From: Prochilodus magdalenae
Taxonomy: Eukaryota; Chordata; Actinopteri; Characiformes; Prochilodontidae
Assembly (NCBI GenBank): GCA_024036415.1
Contig: JAMWET010003916.1
Span: 62,001 to 126,000 of the forward strand
DNA length: 64,000 nucleotides
Direction of reading: 5' to 3'
Below, in pieces: positions 25,370 through 38,636 of the stretch. A model generated the notes under the pieces. The model was not told the origin of the DNA. It did not search any database and saw only the letters and a program-made list of their open reading frames with translations. A program made the position numbers and the translations under genes. Position 1 is the first letter of the stretch; every line of letters begins with the position of its first letter.

Positions 25370-25735
25370 TGTGAAGGGTTCATAGATTGAGAAGAGGGGG
25401 TACAGCATAGTAAATACAATAAATGGGTCCAAAGCAGATGCTAATGATTGGCAAAAAGGAGTGATAGCATTGATAGCATTTGGATGTGCCAAAGTCCATA
25501 GTGTGAAGGAAGTAGTTGAATTTGCAGGTGTATAGGAGTGTATGGTCATACCATCATTGCAAAAATCCCAGTCTACAGGAAATTCTCCTCAGAAGTGTGC
25601 CAGGGAAAGCATCCACCAAATCTGACCCAACTGCACAGCTCTTTAATTAAAAAGTGGCTGAATATTAATGTGACGCACATCCAGAAACGTGAGTCCAAAT
25701 CATGTGGTACTATACACTATTAGGTACTGTATATA
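25370..25735 (+). mobile_element. Tc1-like deletion derivative, copy 2
   Basis: Sister of the 9.4-kb copy: CAAAGCAGATGCTAATGATT, then N-terminal residues, then WLNINVTHIQKRESKSCGTI in place of the C-terminal WLNIDVAYIQKL. The catalytic middle is absent. Confidence 0.6.
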
Positions 25736-25774
25736 TACTGTAGACTTCAACTTGTTAACCCCATTAACAAACAA

Positions 25775-25826
25775 CATCATCAGAATCCAATTATATATAT
25801 ATATATAGCATTGGATTTTGATGATG
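25775..25826. repeat. Inverted repeat with (TA)n loop
   Basis: CATCATCAGAATCCAA at 25775-25790 and its near-exact reverse complement at 25811-25826 (one mismatch) flank an AT-rich loop. Confidence 0.8.
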
Positions 25827-25829
25827 TGG

Positions 25830-27470
25830 TATGTCTGACAATTTACATAAAGTTATATAATCAAGGGAATCTTTACTGAGTTAGGGTCAATCATCTCCAG
25901 TGGAGAGTAATATGTAATATGGAATCTTTTCATATGCGTTCATAGCCTCTATTAAACTGACAGGAGACTCCCGACGCTGCAGTAGGCACCAGTATAAGTA
26001 AAAAGATGTAAATGTTGATGACAGCCAGCAAACAACAATTCTCCACAGCCCACAGACAAGCATTCATATACATACAAATTTGCCAACAGCCACAGAAAGG
26101 AACACACATCTGCCCTGTGGTTCATTGTGGAAGTGCTGAATAGCCATAGTTGAGTGACAGCTGTTAACACCGAACTGAAAGCCTCGAATGAACCTAGCGA
26201 GTATATTTGTGCAGGATTGGCCTGTTTGGATGAATGCTGTGTGTATATTTGAGCTCTCCAGCCTCAACTGTGCGTCTAGCTTCCTCTCCCCCCCATTCAT
26301 ACACACATGCACGTAGACACACGCACAAGCAGGATTACTCTCCCTCAGCACAAGCACAGCTACTGTAGCCTGCACTCCACAGATAAAAACCTACACAATG
26401 CCTCTAATAGGCCCTAGAAAGACAGCATATCCAATGTTTCAGACAAATGTATTTGTTTCCATGAAGGCTAAGAGGTAGATTAGCAGTGTCGGGCTGGGTT
26501 ACAGTATTGTTGCCTCTGAAAGGCATCGTAAATGTGGATTTGAGCGATAATTCACATATTCATACAGGCCTATTGGGAGGGATCGCTGAGATCACTGATG
26601 GCTGTATAATTGGATGGTTGGGGAAGAATCATTATCATCCTCTCTTGTTAGCATTAGCATTGTCAGACATGTTTATTTATTCATATTTAGCATCCCACTC
26701 CTGAGTTTGGTTTCTTTCATCCCTGCGCAGAAAGGAAAGCACTATTGTCCCAACTATCCCCACTGCTGGACTTCAATACAGCTGTGTATCAAGAAGCCCA
26801 TGCAAAATAGTGGAGTGCCTGTGCACCTTCTGACTTAACTAATGCTGGGGTGCAGTTAGGACTTTTAGGGTTCAAATCTTTCCAGATCGTGTCCAGATTT
26901 ATTGTTGATGACTGGACACATGTAATCAGCTTTCTGCCTTTTGGATCCAATCCACATTTAGAAATGGTTTGAAAAGGGAGTCAAATCAGATTTGTCTCTA
27001 TGCATCAACACAGCACACGACAACAGTCAATTCCAGAGTAATGGAAGTGCTGGTTTTCAAGAAGAGCACCAAAGATTCATGCTTAGGCCTGAAAATTATG
27101 CACCCGTACGCACCATGGAAGAGAACAATTTGCGATTGTTTACAAAGCAAGATGATGCACCTACCTCCCTCCTGAATTCACAATTGAAATTCGCATCTCC
27201 AGCAGAGCTACATAGTTACTTATGCCTACATCGTTACCACAGCAACCCCTGCAGACAGGTCAGTGAAGTCTGGACACAGAAATCCAGTCTGATCTTTTGC
27301 AAACAACAGTGAGGACAGTCGTCTCAAACGATTTGATTTGAGAAACAAATCCGTCTTGCCTAAAGTCTGAGCACAGCTTTTTACCCCATATACACCAGCT
27401 CACTTTATGTGTACAGAACATTAGGATTACATCTGGACTCATCTGTCTCTCCAGGACGCGTTCCACAAGC
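25830..27470. other. No recognisable feature
   Basis: No supported exon; short frames without family resemblance. Confidence 0.35.
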
Positions 27471-27473
27471 TAA

Positions 27474-28600
27474 ACCCCTCCCAGCACAACAAAAACCCCT
27501 CCCAGTATAACTGAATCTCCTCCCAGTACTGTCAAAACCCCTCCCAGCACAACAAAAACTCCTCCCAGTATAACTGAATCTCCTCCCAGTACTGTCAAAA
27601 CCCCTCCCAGCACAACAAAAACTCCTCCCAGTATAACTGAATCTCCTCCCAGTACTGTCAAAACCCCTCCCAGCACAACAAAAACTCCTCCCAGTATAAC
27701 TGAATCTCCTCCCAGTACTGTCAAAACCCCTCCCAGCACAACAAAAACTCCTCCCAGTATAACTGAATCTCCTCCCAGTACTGTCAAAACCCCTCCCAGC
27801 ACAACAAAAACTCCTCCCAGTATAACTGAGTCTCCTCCTAGTACTGTCAAAACCCCTCCCAGCACAACAAAAACCCCTCCCAGTATAACTGAATCTCCTC
27901 CCAGTGCTGTCAAAACCCCTCCCAGCACAACAAAAACCCCTCCCAGTATAACTGAGTCTCCTCCTAGTACTGTCAAAACCCCACCCAGCACAACAAAAAC
28001 TCCTCCCAGTATAACTGAATCTCCTCCCAGTACTGTCAAAACCCCTCCCAGCACAACAAAAACCCCTCCCAGTATAACTGAATCTCCTCCCAGTGCTGTC
28101 AAAACCCCTCCCAGCACAACAAAAACTCCTCCCAGTATAACTGAATCTCCTCCCAGTACTGTCAAAACCCCTCCCAGCACAACAAAAACTCCTCCCAGTA
28201 TAACTGAATCTCCTCCCAGTACTGTCAAAACCCCTCCCAGCACAACAAAAACTCCTCTCAGTATAACTGAGTCTCCTCCTAGTACTGTCAAAACCCCTCC
28301 CAGCACAACAAAACCCCCTCCCAGTATAACTGAATCTCCTCCCAGTGCTGTCAAAACCCCTCCCAGCACAACAAAAACCCCTCCCAGTATAACTGAATCT
28401 CCTCCCAGTGCTGTCAAAACCCCTCCCAGTACAACTGGGTCTTCTCCCAGTGCTGTCAAAACCCCTCCCAGCACAACAAAAACTCCTAACAGTCTAACTG
28501 AGTCTCCTCCCAGTGCTGTCAAAACCCCTCCCAGCACAACAAAAACTCCTCCCAGTATAACTCCTAGTCTTCTCCTAGTGGAACTGAAAATCCTCCCCGT
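27474..28600. repeat. 63-bp minisatellite, about 17 copies, open frame on both strands
   Basis: The unit CCCAGCACAACAAAAACTCC + TCCCAGTATAACTGAATCTC + CTCCCAGTACTGTCAAAACCCCT repeats with few changes from about 27,480 to 28,560. Length 63 keeps one plus frame open from 27,474 to the TAA at 28,704 (410 codons), reading PSTTKTPPSITESPPSTVKT per unit. The minus strand reads Gly/Val/Leu (GGVFVVLGGVLTALGGDSVI). A TAA stands directly before the plus frame at 27471-27473, and no acceptor feeds it, so coding is doubtful. Confidence 0.95.
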
Positions 28601-28706
28601 GCAGTATGTCATGGGGGGACATGATCCATCACTTATTTTGACACTGACGTTGTGGTGGTGTGTTAGTGTGTGTTGGGCTGCTGTGAGTGTATCAGACTCA
28701 CTTTAA

Positions 28707-29765
28707 ACACTTTGTCCACTCACTGTCCATTCTATCAGACACTCATAACCTGCTTGTTTACATTGTAGATGTAAAATCAGGAATGATAAGTCATCTGTTG
28801 CTGGACAGTGTATGTTGGTCATCCTTAGTTCCTGCATCACTAGTCACAGGGTGCTGGTCACAGGGTGCGGGTGACACGATGCTGGTGGCTGGATAGTTTT
28901 GGCTGGTCGACTGTTTACAGTTCAGCAGTGATACTAGGGTGTTGGTCTGTGCAACAAGTAGCAGTTTGCTTCTGTAATTGGGCTTAAGTATTTCATATTC
29001 TAGGTGACATGATCATAGAGATATTTGGCAGCAAAAAATATTATCTACATTAATTTCATTTAGCCTCACAAATAAGCAAGTGTTAGGAAATTATATTTCC
29101 ACAAACTCAATATTCATTTTAACTAAAAGTGTGAACCGCAACCTCTGCTTTCTCCTTCAGCTTCTTTCTCGCTCCTTCTCCTTGTCTGAGTTCAGTAACA
29201 TATCATTTTTATTAAACTCATTTTCCCTTTTTGTTTAGACTGGCAAAATCTCACCTGACTGGCATTCTAAAACTGGGTTACCCTAAACACATGTTAGCTG
29301 TATGTATGAAAACGTAAAACAAACTGTGATAGTTAAGTATATAGGCAGATGACTGCTTGATATGAATAATGTAAAAGACAGGTTACCTGCTAGAGTGTCA
29401 CAGACTTTGTCATGTACATCAAATTGGCTGTGGTCACCGTGTGCGGTTGTGCACACTATCTAGCCTAAACTGCAAAAGCACTGCAGCAGATTGGGTAGTG
29501 AAAACATGCAGAGCAGACACCCAGCTGACAAACGCTGCTCACTGACTGCTGTGATAATGTTGTTACATTAGTCAACAAAGTCAACAAGATTCAACATGGG
29601 CTTGAAACACTCTCAAGAATGGATATGGGCCAACAAGTGGTACCCGCCTTTGGTACCACATCATCAGAACAATAGTTGAACAAATAGTTGTGCCCAGAAG
29701 AGATCAACCGACCAGCTTGGTGGATAGACTTGACACTGTAAAACATGCAAATGGTTCAAGTTTAA
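28707..29765. other. No recognisable feature
   Basis: No supported exon or repeat. Confidence 0.3.
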
Positions 29766-29769
29766 TGCT

Positions 29770-30240
29770 CGGCCATGCATGAGAGGTAAGCAAGGGAGGC
29801 CTTATCACTGTACCTAAATGACCAAACAGCCACAGTTGCGGACATTTAGTGAGCCGTGATGCCCTTCATGATCCATCCATGCAGACAGCTGATCATGTAA
29901 TCACCGTCAGTGGAGTGGAGTGACTGAAAATGGCAGCTTCATTGATAAGCTTCGCTTTTGTCTTGGTGGATATGACCAACGAATCCCTGTGTGGAGGTAC
30001 CGTAGTCAGTGTCGTAGTTGTTGTCAGAAGGTTTGGTGTCCCTCCACCTCCACCCCTACCCCAAAATGTGCAGGAACTGTATGCAAGCTGCATGGGATGG
30101 ATTATCACAGGGCACCATTAGGAACCTCTACAACTCCATGCTGAGAAATCTGACATGGCAACCTGACTCCATACTGAGAGACACTACTTCTGTATGTGTA
30201 GCTCAGTAAACATTGCCCATATCAGTCTGAACTTCTTATC
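29770..30240 (+). mobile_element. Tc1-like transposase fragment, family X copy 2
   Basis: Aligns with the 17.5-kb fragment: GCGGACATTTAGTG, FVLVDMTNESLCGG in place of FCLGADDQRICVWR, then GGATTATCACAGGGCACC. The first Asp block is lost and frames are broken. Confidence 0.65.
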
Positions 30241-30984
30241 ATTTATTGTGCCTGGTGACCTTTATCTTCCTTCCCAATAGCACTGTAATCCGACCCTTTC
30301 TTGTAGGTGCAACTGTTCTTTTGCTGATGAGTGTAATTTTATAATAAGAGTATAGACTGGTCTGGGTAAGATTACCAGTATCCAGGGACCCGGCCTTTCA
30401 GACCAGTGCATCAGTTAAACAAACATTCAGAAAGCCGGTTTCTCAGCCTCTAGGTCATTACCTCAACAGTATACCATCTCGAATGTGGTATTATTTAAAA
30501 CACTGCCTCGTTTTTTCCTTCCGTCTGATGTCTGTGTCCCTGATGTACAGCGTGATCTTTTTCTATACTCCTGCGTGTGTGTTTGTGAGATGGATTGTGG
30601 CATGTCTGAACAGCTCTGCTTGACCCAGATAGATGACACTTCCCAGCCTTCTCGCTTTCTCCTTCTTTCCTCCTCTCCCAAGGGTCCATTCTCTCATTCC
30701 TCTCTTTCTCTCTAGACCAGTACATAGAACAGACAGCAGCAGAGGCCTGTTTAGGGAAAAACAGCAAGAAAAGACAAATGTGCGCTCCTCTAGCAGGCCT
30801 GCTCTTTGTACTCCATGTGCTTTTGTTAGGGAAGGCATTGTTCCGTAATCTCACAAACAGATGTGGGTAATTACAGTTACTGAATGCGCCTAATGTTGTC
30901 TCACAAGTTTACCCTTTAGCTCACTTGTGTAGACTGCCCTCTGGTGTAAAGGCATTCAAATTGCAACTGTACTTGTGTTTCTCA

Positions 30985-31085
30985 ACCCTGGTGTAGGAGG
31001 AACCCTGCCTTGGACATGTTTATGCTTTCCCTGCTCTCAACACACCTGATTTAATTCATCAGCTCAGTAACAAGCCCTTCAGAAT
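30985..31085 (+). repeat. Short interspersed repeat, copy 1
   Basis: TTCTCAACCCTGGTGTAGGA ... CACACCTGATTTAATTCATC ... AACAAGCCCTTC, a phrase abundant in vertebrate genomes. A second copy lies at 34,475-34,615. Confidence 0.6.
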
Positions 31086-31259
31086 TGCTTTAAAGAAAAA
31101 TACTGATGGTACAGTGCAAAGGTCACAGAACATCCATTATTTAAATGGCTTTAAGTACTAGATATTCATATCGCAGGAGACATTCATGACGAAACTACAT
31201 CTAAAATAATCCACTCACATAAGGAAGTGGGTAATATAAAACAAGAGTTTCCAAAAACT

Positions 31260-31520
31260 CCCAACAACTGTGCAGGACCTACTAGACCACCAAAACTGTC
31301 GCCATCAGGCAAGGCACAGTAAGAGAAAGGTGAATCAAGCTCCATTCTTGCTCCAGATCTGAAAGAATCCATAGGTGTTTCTGTCAATGCCTCCACTGAG
31401 TCAAACAACACAAGAGTCCAGACCCCAACATCACTGATTGTGTATTGAATTACTTGGATTGTGAGAAGCAGAAACTTGACCCAACATCTAAGACCAGTCG
31501 TTGGAAGCATGGAAAATGAA
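31260..31520 (+). mobile_element. Tc1-like C-terminal relic
   Basis: GAATTACTTGGATTGTGAGA and CATCTAAGACCAGTCGTTGG parallel the 4.6-kb copy and encode a decayed Y-L-D-x-E-K ... SKT-E-LW block. No terminal repeat seen. Confidence 0.5.
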
Positions 31521-31524
31521 TAAC

Positions 31525-34375
31525 CTGATGGTCATTAGGATTAGTATCTGCTATAAACATCAGAGTACCTCGTTGGCTGCTTTTTGAGGTAAAGAGCTTT
31601 TTGACTAAATGTGGACAAGCACAGACTGTAGCTTCATCAGTTATACGCAGTTACCTTCAGCACCATTCATCACCAGTCAGTTCACCACAGGTCCCAGTAT
31701 TGTGTTGGCTGGATATTATCTGAGTGGCAGATTATTCTTCGCACTGCAATGACACTGACATGGGAGTGCGTGTGGAGCCAGTGCACATCAGTGTCACTGC
31801 AGGGTTGGAAGTTTTCCATCAGCTAAGAGCCTCTAGCCTAGAGCAACTCTGCAGTTAGAAATTGAGCACTGATGAAGGGACAGCAAATTGTTAACACAAA
31901 TTATGGCTACAGATAGGCCATCATCTCTAACTGTGTACCAGCAGTATTACTGTTCATTGGAAGTATATGTTTATATATTATATATGCTCTATATATTTGT
32001 TTTGTAAATAGAGTGGTATATATGCAGCATGTAAGTAGGAAACGTGAATTACACATGAGTACAAAAACTCTCAAAATGCACAGTTAACTCCACAAACCAC
32101 AGTCCATATATTAAAACTATGCTGTTAAACCTTTGCACACACCTTGAATTTTTTGTTGTTATGATTCCACAAAAAACTCTCTATCCATCCAATACAGAGC
32201 AACCAATCAGAAAAGAGGATGTTTACATATATCAGTCTTAAAAGCACACTACCAAAATCTGGCTTCTATAGAATAAAGGGAGACTGGAAAATGATGTAAA
32301 CTATAATGATATAAAATGAATTGCTATCTACACTTATATCATAAATGGACCTGCCAGAAAGAAGGATATGGGCCCTTTAAAGTGGTCAGCAGGTATGGAA
32401 GGGAATGTCGAAGACTAATATGTATTTTAAAAATGCAGTCTTTTTCTGTCAGTCAGTCTTAACTTGCCCAGAGGCACCCTGATTCAGAATCTGAACTTTT
32501 GTCCACCGTGCTGGTTGCGTCTCCTCTGCACCCCTCCCATATTTAACCTTGCCTCCGTGCAGCCTGTGATGTTTGTCCTTTCTCTAAGCTGCAGGGCTCC
32601 ACTGCTGAGCATTGCTTTTCTACTGAGGCTCTGATCTTTTAGATGACAGCGGACGTCCATCATATCTCTTTTCTGGCTCCTGACGGACATGGCATGAAGA
32701 AATACACATGCAACTGAAATTTCTGCTGAAGCCAGAGAGGCGCAGCTCTGCACCTCAACCCCATTCCATATGGAATATTTACCTACCAGATGGCTGTGAG
32801 TGGGCACAGGAGGAAAAGTGATTTAGTTCACACGAGAATTGTGTCAATAAATCCTGTGCTGTAGTGCGCGTGGCCAGGCCTTTGTAGTGCGCGTGGTTCC
32901 ACCCACTCCTCCATTATACGCATGCAGATCTTTCTCTAGACTAATTACATCTCCTACATGTGCACCTTGGTTTGGACTGTTAGTTTGGGAAGCCTCTGTG
33001 CTTTTGGATGTGTTTGTTTTTATGTCACACTGAGTGTAGAGACAGCCTCTTACGTTTAGCATTTTTACATAGAAGCAGCAGCAGCTGAATTAGGTGGCAC
33101 TATAACAACGTATTTCTAGATGGCTCTGCATATAGAACTTCACGAAGGATATATTGATAGATATTCATTAAATCACTACATACCATCACTATTAAAACTA
33201 TATTATATATAAACTATGAGGCTGAACTCAGCTTCTTATTCTTCAGCTTCTTGTTTAAATTTCTTTTTGCATCTAAAAAGATGCAGCAATTCCTAACACG
33301 CTTCCAGGGCTGGAATTTAGGTGCCACAGCATCAGTTTGAAAAATATGCTGGCCTCATTGTAAAATGCTACCAGTATTATAATAATAATTAGGACGTTCA
33401 TATGAGTTGGGAAGCAGGGAAAGGAAGCTGAGTCTGAACTGAATTCACATTAAAAACAATGTTTGAATGTTTGAAATACTGAGTTACCATGCTTGTCTAT
33501 TGATATGGGCATGCTAGGTAGGATTGCTTGATGGGTAGGATAAATGGAGAACCCACATTTTGACAAACGGGGGATAGTACTTATTATTTAGTGTGCAAGA
33601 AAAGCAAAAGAGGCTTCGCAGGTAATGAATGGAAACATGAAAAGGCAAATGGGGACAGGCAGTAAAGCCATAGCAGGGAACCTGGCAGTAGGATGTTTGG
33701 AAGGGTAGGATGGAGTGGGGTGCAGTAAGTTGCACTATGTGACCTCACTGCTAACGGTGCTCCTTTGACAGGCCCATATTCATCACTGTGTGGTTAGTTT
33801 ATCAAATTTGTGTTCTAATGTATGGAAAGCCATCATATTTCATATTAATATGGGGGTTTCCATCGTTCCTCTATTCCTTAGAATCAAACAGGCTGTTTTT
33901 GTCACTGTGCCTCTGAGGCTGAGTCTTGTAAATGTGCCGGGCTCTGACTGGCTGCCCTGTATTGTTCCATTCTAAAAGCAGCCCTGGCTGAAACTCCCCT
34001 TGCATGTGAACTGCTGAAAGAGCAGGTTTTCATGCTATCACAAAAACACTGAAGCTAAAACAGGATGTTGTTGCAGCTTAGTTTGCACACACACTTTGTT
34101 TGTTTGTCAGTTTTGGCTTGTATTTGAGTAAGTTTTAGCCTCAGGCACTCTGCACACAGACTGTCTGATTTAAACTGCATACTAAAATCCCCACAGCTCT
34201 CAGAAATTCACCTCTCACAGGGAATTTAATCTGGCTCCGGAGCCTGCTCTAGCTATGTACAATTGTGGTAGCAGTGCTGTTCAAAAATGGTGTTTAAACC
34301 AAGAACAATACTCCTTTATTATTAGAAATAGACTAAATCCTGCTGCTTCTAGGTGCCATTTTTGTTGTTGCATCA
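31525..34375. other. No gene recognised
   Basis: AT-rich sequence with only the decayed palindromic repeat at 33.2 kb; no supported exon. Confidence 0.35.
33225..33345. repeat. Palindromic interspersed repeat, copy 4 (decayed)
   Basis: GCTTCTTATTCTTCAGCTTC and the GATGCAGCAATTCCTAACAC region resemble the family at 16.7 kb; the opposite arm is barely readable. Confidence 0.3.
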
Positions 34376-34378
34376 AAT

Positions 34379-34379
<1 letters not shown>

Positions 34380-34446
<67 letters not shown>
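34380..34446. repeat. (CT)n microsatellite
   Basis: About 66 bp of nearly pure CT with a single interruption near 34,424. Confidence 0.97.
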
Positions 34447-34474
34447 ATCCGCTGACTTTCCAGTTTTGTCTAGA

Positions 34475-34615
34475 GCAGCGTTTTAAACCTGGTCCTGGAG
34501 ACCTGCACATTTTAGTGCTTTCTCTGCTCCTTACACACCTGATTCAATTCATCAGCTCATTAACAAGCCCTTTCATAGATGCAGGGAATCCACAAATATG
34601 TGCAGGGCAGGGTTA
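34475..34615 (+). repeat. Short interspersed repeat, copy 2
   Basis: AAACCTGGTCCTGGAGACCT ... CACACCTGATTCAATTCATC ... AACAAGCCCTTTC; the same family as at 31.0 kb. Confidence 0.65.
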
Positions 34616-34984
34616 AGAAACACTGAACTAGAGCGTCACATCACTCAGGAGAAGAATGTTCACAAAGGGGGCGGGTTAATTGTATACAGTACATTGAGGT
34701 GATGGTCGTTTAATTGCTCTGTGCAAGCAGTGCTTCCTGAAAGTCCACAGGTGGTAAAGACGCGCCATATTTTTTTAAGCATCACATGTTTGCGAATGAA
34801 ACAACGAGGAACTGGATTTGTTTAATGTTCTAAGTTCATATTAATAAAGTGGGCTTTTAGTTTAGCAGAAAAACTCTCTCTTCTCTGCTCCAGCCTTCTC
34901 CGTTTTTACCACTGCTGTCACTTCAGGCACAGCTACTACAGCACTGTCTCTCAGGGTGGCGTCGGGCCACCATGTTTGCTAATG

Positions 34985-35355
34985 CAACATACTAGAAGTT
35001 GTAGAGGTTCCTAATGGAGTCCTGCAATGATCCATCCCATGCAGCTTCAATATTCTCATATAGTTCCTGTGGAATTGCAGTAGGGGTGGTGTGACACCAG
35101 GCCTTCTGGACATGTGATGCATGACTACAAACCATTTTTCCACACACTGATTTGTTGGTCATCTCCATCAAAACAAAGCGCTGCCATTCTGAGTTACTCC
35201 ATAGCAGTGTGGCACAACACTATTCAGTCTTTGGCAATGAAAGGGCAGTCGTCAAACGTCATGCAGCCATTTGTCAATAGTGCTGGCACTAACAGGATGA
35301 CTCATGGAGGGCTTCACTGAACAATCATTGCTGTTGGGTCAGTCAGGTACAGCAT
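34985..35355 (-). mobile_element. Tc1-like transposase fragment, family X copy 3
   Basis: Reverse orientation of the same family: plus-strand AGTTGTAGAGGTTCCTAATG, GATCCATCCCATGCAGCTTC and GTGCTGGCACTAACAGGATG match, reversed, the 17.5- and 29.8-kb copies. Decayed. Confidence 0.65.
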
Positions 35356-35459
35356 GAAGACCCATCCTTGCCTCGGTCAAATGTGCTGTTGAGTTTGAAA
35401 TATCTCACAAGGTCAACTCTACCCACCAAGTTTCGGTCCTGTCAGTTGAGTCCTTCTGG

Positions 35460-35815
35460 GTGCAAGTATTTGTGCAAGTATTCTTCATGAGTGCATCTAT
35501 CTATTATCTATTATCAAATAATAATCTGAAAGGGTTCCCTGTACTAGGATTAGGAGGTCATGACGTGAGGCATTTTTCATGATATCCTATAATAAACATT
35601 ATTCCAGAATTGTTTTGAAGCAGTGGGTATCAAGTAAATAAGATATCCTCATACATACTCCAAGCTTGGTCTGTGATTGGATGTGTCCCTGTCAGATTAA
35701 CAGTGCAACTGTTTGTGTAACTATTCTTCAATGAGTAAATCTATCTATCATCTATATATCAAATGATAATCTGAAAGGGTTCCCTGTACTAAGATTAGGA
35801 GCTCATGATGTGAGG
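35460..35815. repeat. Diverged direct duplication
   Basis: Two copies of about 115 bp (about 35,460-35,575 and 35,700-35,815) share AATCTGAAAGGGTTCCCTGT and TAGGAGSTCATGAYGTGAGG, offset by about 245 bp. Confidence 0.8.
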
Positions 35816-35969
35816 TCTTCTTGTCAGTTCGACGACCCTTTCCAATCAGGCTTCCTGAAATCTCCCGGTCTGGATGGCGAGCCTGTATTAGCAGTCTACA
35901 CAGCTTTTGTTAGAAGTGGATTTATTTAATGTTGTAAGTCCATACTAATAAAGTGGGCTCTATTAGTAT

Positions 35970-38155
35970 GCATACATATGGCTGTGAATACAAAAAGCTT
36001 CGGGTACTTCACAAACTGGAACTGTCATGGTCAAGAATCAATCAGTTCTGTGTGTACTAAAAACAGATTAACAGACATCAGTCTGACTGTATTTCATGTA
36101 ATCACAGTCAATCTGTTCAGCAAAGAGATTAACAGGGATTGTGTGCACTGCTAGCAGTGCGACACAACTATTTACTGATTAGAGGGAAATACAGTCATGG
36201 TGTCCCTTGTAAAAGGCTCCAATAAGTAAAAGACTGTTGTGGTGGTGGGAATTGTTATCAGCATCCACAGTGCACTGTCTATATAACCTGATTTAAAGTA
36301 AAACGAGCGTTATGGAATCTCTCCTGTCTTTGGGTAAACCATGTTATCTTCAAAGGACTTTAGGAGTTACACAAAATGGGCAGATAATAATTATTTAGAC
36401 TTTCTCAGCAAAGATCACATTGTTTTCTTTGTGTTCCTGGAACTGCTTCGTGTCTGCTTCAGTTTACCCAGCGAAGACTTAAATCCAGTCACGTCTGTAC
36501 CAAGAAAGCTCATCTTTTCCCCTGGGCCAAATCTTCCTAGAAAGCTATTCTTACAAAATCGTAATAGAAAAAACATGATCTGATGGCACAGAAAGCAGAA
36601 GACTGCTGCACGACCTCCCTTTCAATAAGCAATTCTGACAATTTCCCATAGTTTTTACAAAGAACTTTTTAATATATATTTCAATTTTATTGTAAATTTT
36701 TATTCACAAATGTGTTTGTGTTTGTCTGAGTAACATTGGGAGTAGCAATCCATTACTATTTCAAAAGCATCATAAAGCCTAAAGAAGGCTTAGAAAGGAA
36801 GATACCAGTTACGACCTATTTTGCAGATACAGGACCCAGCTCAAAAGTTCAAAGTCAAAAATAATTAAAAATGGACACATTTTCCTTTCATTCCGTTACA
36901 CATCTCTCAGTGAAACAAGCTATGAAGGGGCATCTCTGAGTTAGCTGAGAACATGGCTCAAAGACAGGGGGGGGGTTTAAACCAGCTATTTCTGGTTAAT
37001 GTCCACGAGTGCATGATGATGTAACTGAAACTCAGAGCATGTTTTAGAGGCAGGCAAAGGTCACAGCACTTCTACTAAAGAAAAACAAGGAATTCGTATT
37101 TTAGATATTATGCTACGGTGCATTGTGCTTATTATAACCAGACATGAACTAATAATATGTAAAAGAGCTTTTTAGGTTGCAAAGAAAACCTGATTTGCTC
37201 TCTTGAAACATACAGTTAAAAAGCGCTGGACACCTTCAGAATAGTTTTAATAGACATTTCTTTTGGCTTGTACAATATACTGGTGGTTCTGATTATGTTG
37301 ATTCAGTGCTGCCCTCTGTTGGTAAAAAGCCTATTTCTAGAATGCTGCATTATGCAGGCAGTCCTGACAACTCAGTTCTTATTCTAATTCTCATTATACC
37401 TGATACTAAGTTTAAGAGTTTACTGGCCAACATGGCACACCATCTTTGCAAAATTGTCTCCTAGAATTTTAGACACACTGTACAACATCAGACTGTTCTA
37501 TTAATCAGTACAAATTATAATAAGAAATTCCTTCTGAATTTACAATGTGCCAAGCCTACATAACATATCCCACCAAAATATTTGTAATTCTGTAGATCAC
37601 AGATATTTATATTAATTATATTACTATTATCATTTGCTTTGTAGTTAACATTTTATATTAAACAGACCAATAACAATCGTCCAAAATACTTTTTTTTGTA
37701 CATTGTACAACCCATCTCCACACAAAAGCAGACTTCACTACAACTTGTTTGTTGTCTGTTGGACAAACTTGCTTTTTTATGTCTGAATTTTGGAAAATCT
37801 CTTTTTTAGAACCTGTAACCTAAGCCTTATTTGGTAAATGCTTGACTACAGCCCTTTTAATTTATTTCTTACACTTACATTCAGTATCTGATAACTGATT
37901 ACAGACTAAACATTCTGACAGTCTTACAGGCCTTGTATTTCTTAAATGCTGAAACATTAAAAGAGAATTTTCTATCAGTAGTTAGAATGTTCTCTGTTCC
38001 CCAATGAAGCTGTGTAACTGTTAAATATGATTTACCTACTGATATCAACTTCAGCTCACACACATGACAGTATAAAGTCATGCAAAGGTATGAAATGTAC
38101 TTTGGCAGCACCATACCTTCTTTGTGCAACGTCAAAGAGTCACAAAACTGCATTC
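35970..38155. other. No recognisable feature
   Basis: AT-rich, with a G-run at 36,968-36,976; nothing supportable. Confidence 0.35.
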
Positions 38156-38159
38156 TTCA

Positions 38160-38636
38160 CAGTTCACCCATCTGCTTTTATTTTACTGGTTAAGGAGGCA
38201 TCAGTAGACATTCAAGGCAAACAGAACCATTTATCAATAGCTTCAGTCTGATTAGGGTCTTAAAACATACTTCAGGCACTTCCCAGACCAGGATAAAAGC
38301 TTCTGACCTGAAGAGAACAACTCCGCACTGAGGAAGCAGACTTACACAAATATGCCCAGAGAGAAGTCCCACATCTTTACAGCATAAGCATCTTTACATG
38401 TATTAACTGAACACCATGGTTGTAGTGTAAAAATGTATCTACAGATTTCCAGTGGCTAGAAAACTCACGAGCAGCAGCACTTTATCGCAGGAGGAGATAT
38501 CCTGACAGGTAAAAGCTGCACTACACTGAAACTGGTATTCACATCTGGCCCTCTGCCACTGACCCATTTCATTTCAACACACAAACACATCTCTCTCCTC
38601 CCCTTTGTGCTTCTCTCTCTCTCCCTCTGTCTCTCT
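38160..38636 (-). other. hsd17b10: Probable hsd17b10 3' UTR with poly(A) signal
   Basis: The sequence after the TGA runs without recognisable coding content to an AATAAA on the minus strand at 38182-38177. Cleavage is expected near 38,160. The stretch next to the stop is AG-rich on the minus strand. A later signal cannot be excluded. Confidence 0.45.

Noticed and set aside
27470..28612. 380-codon minus-strand frame rich in Gly, Val and Leu
   Set aside because: A by-product of the 63-bp minisatellite; there is no family resemblance and the terminal ATG lies in flanking sequence. Kept as a repeat.
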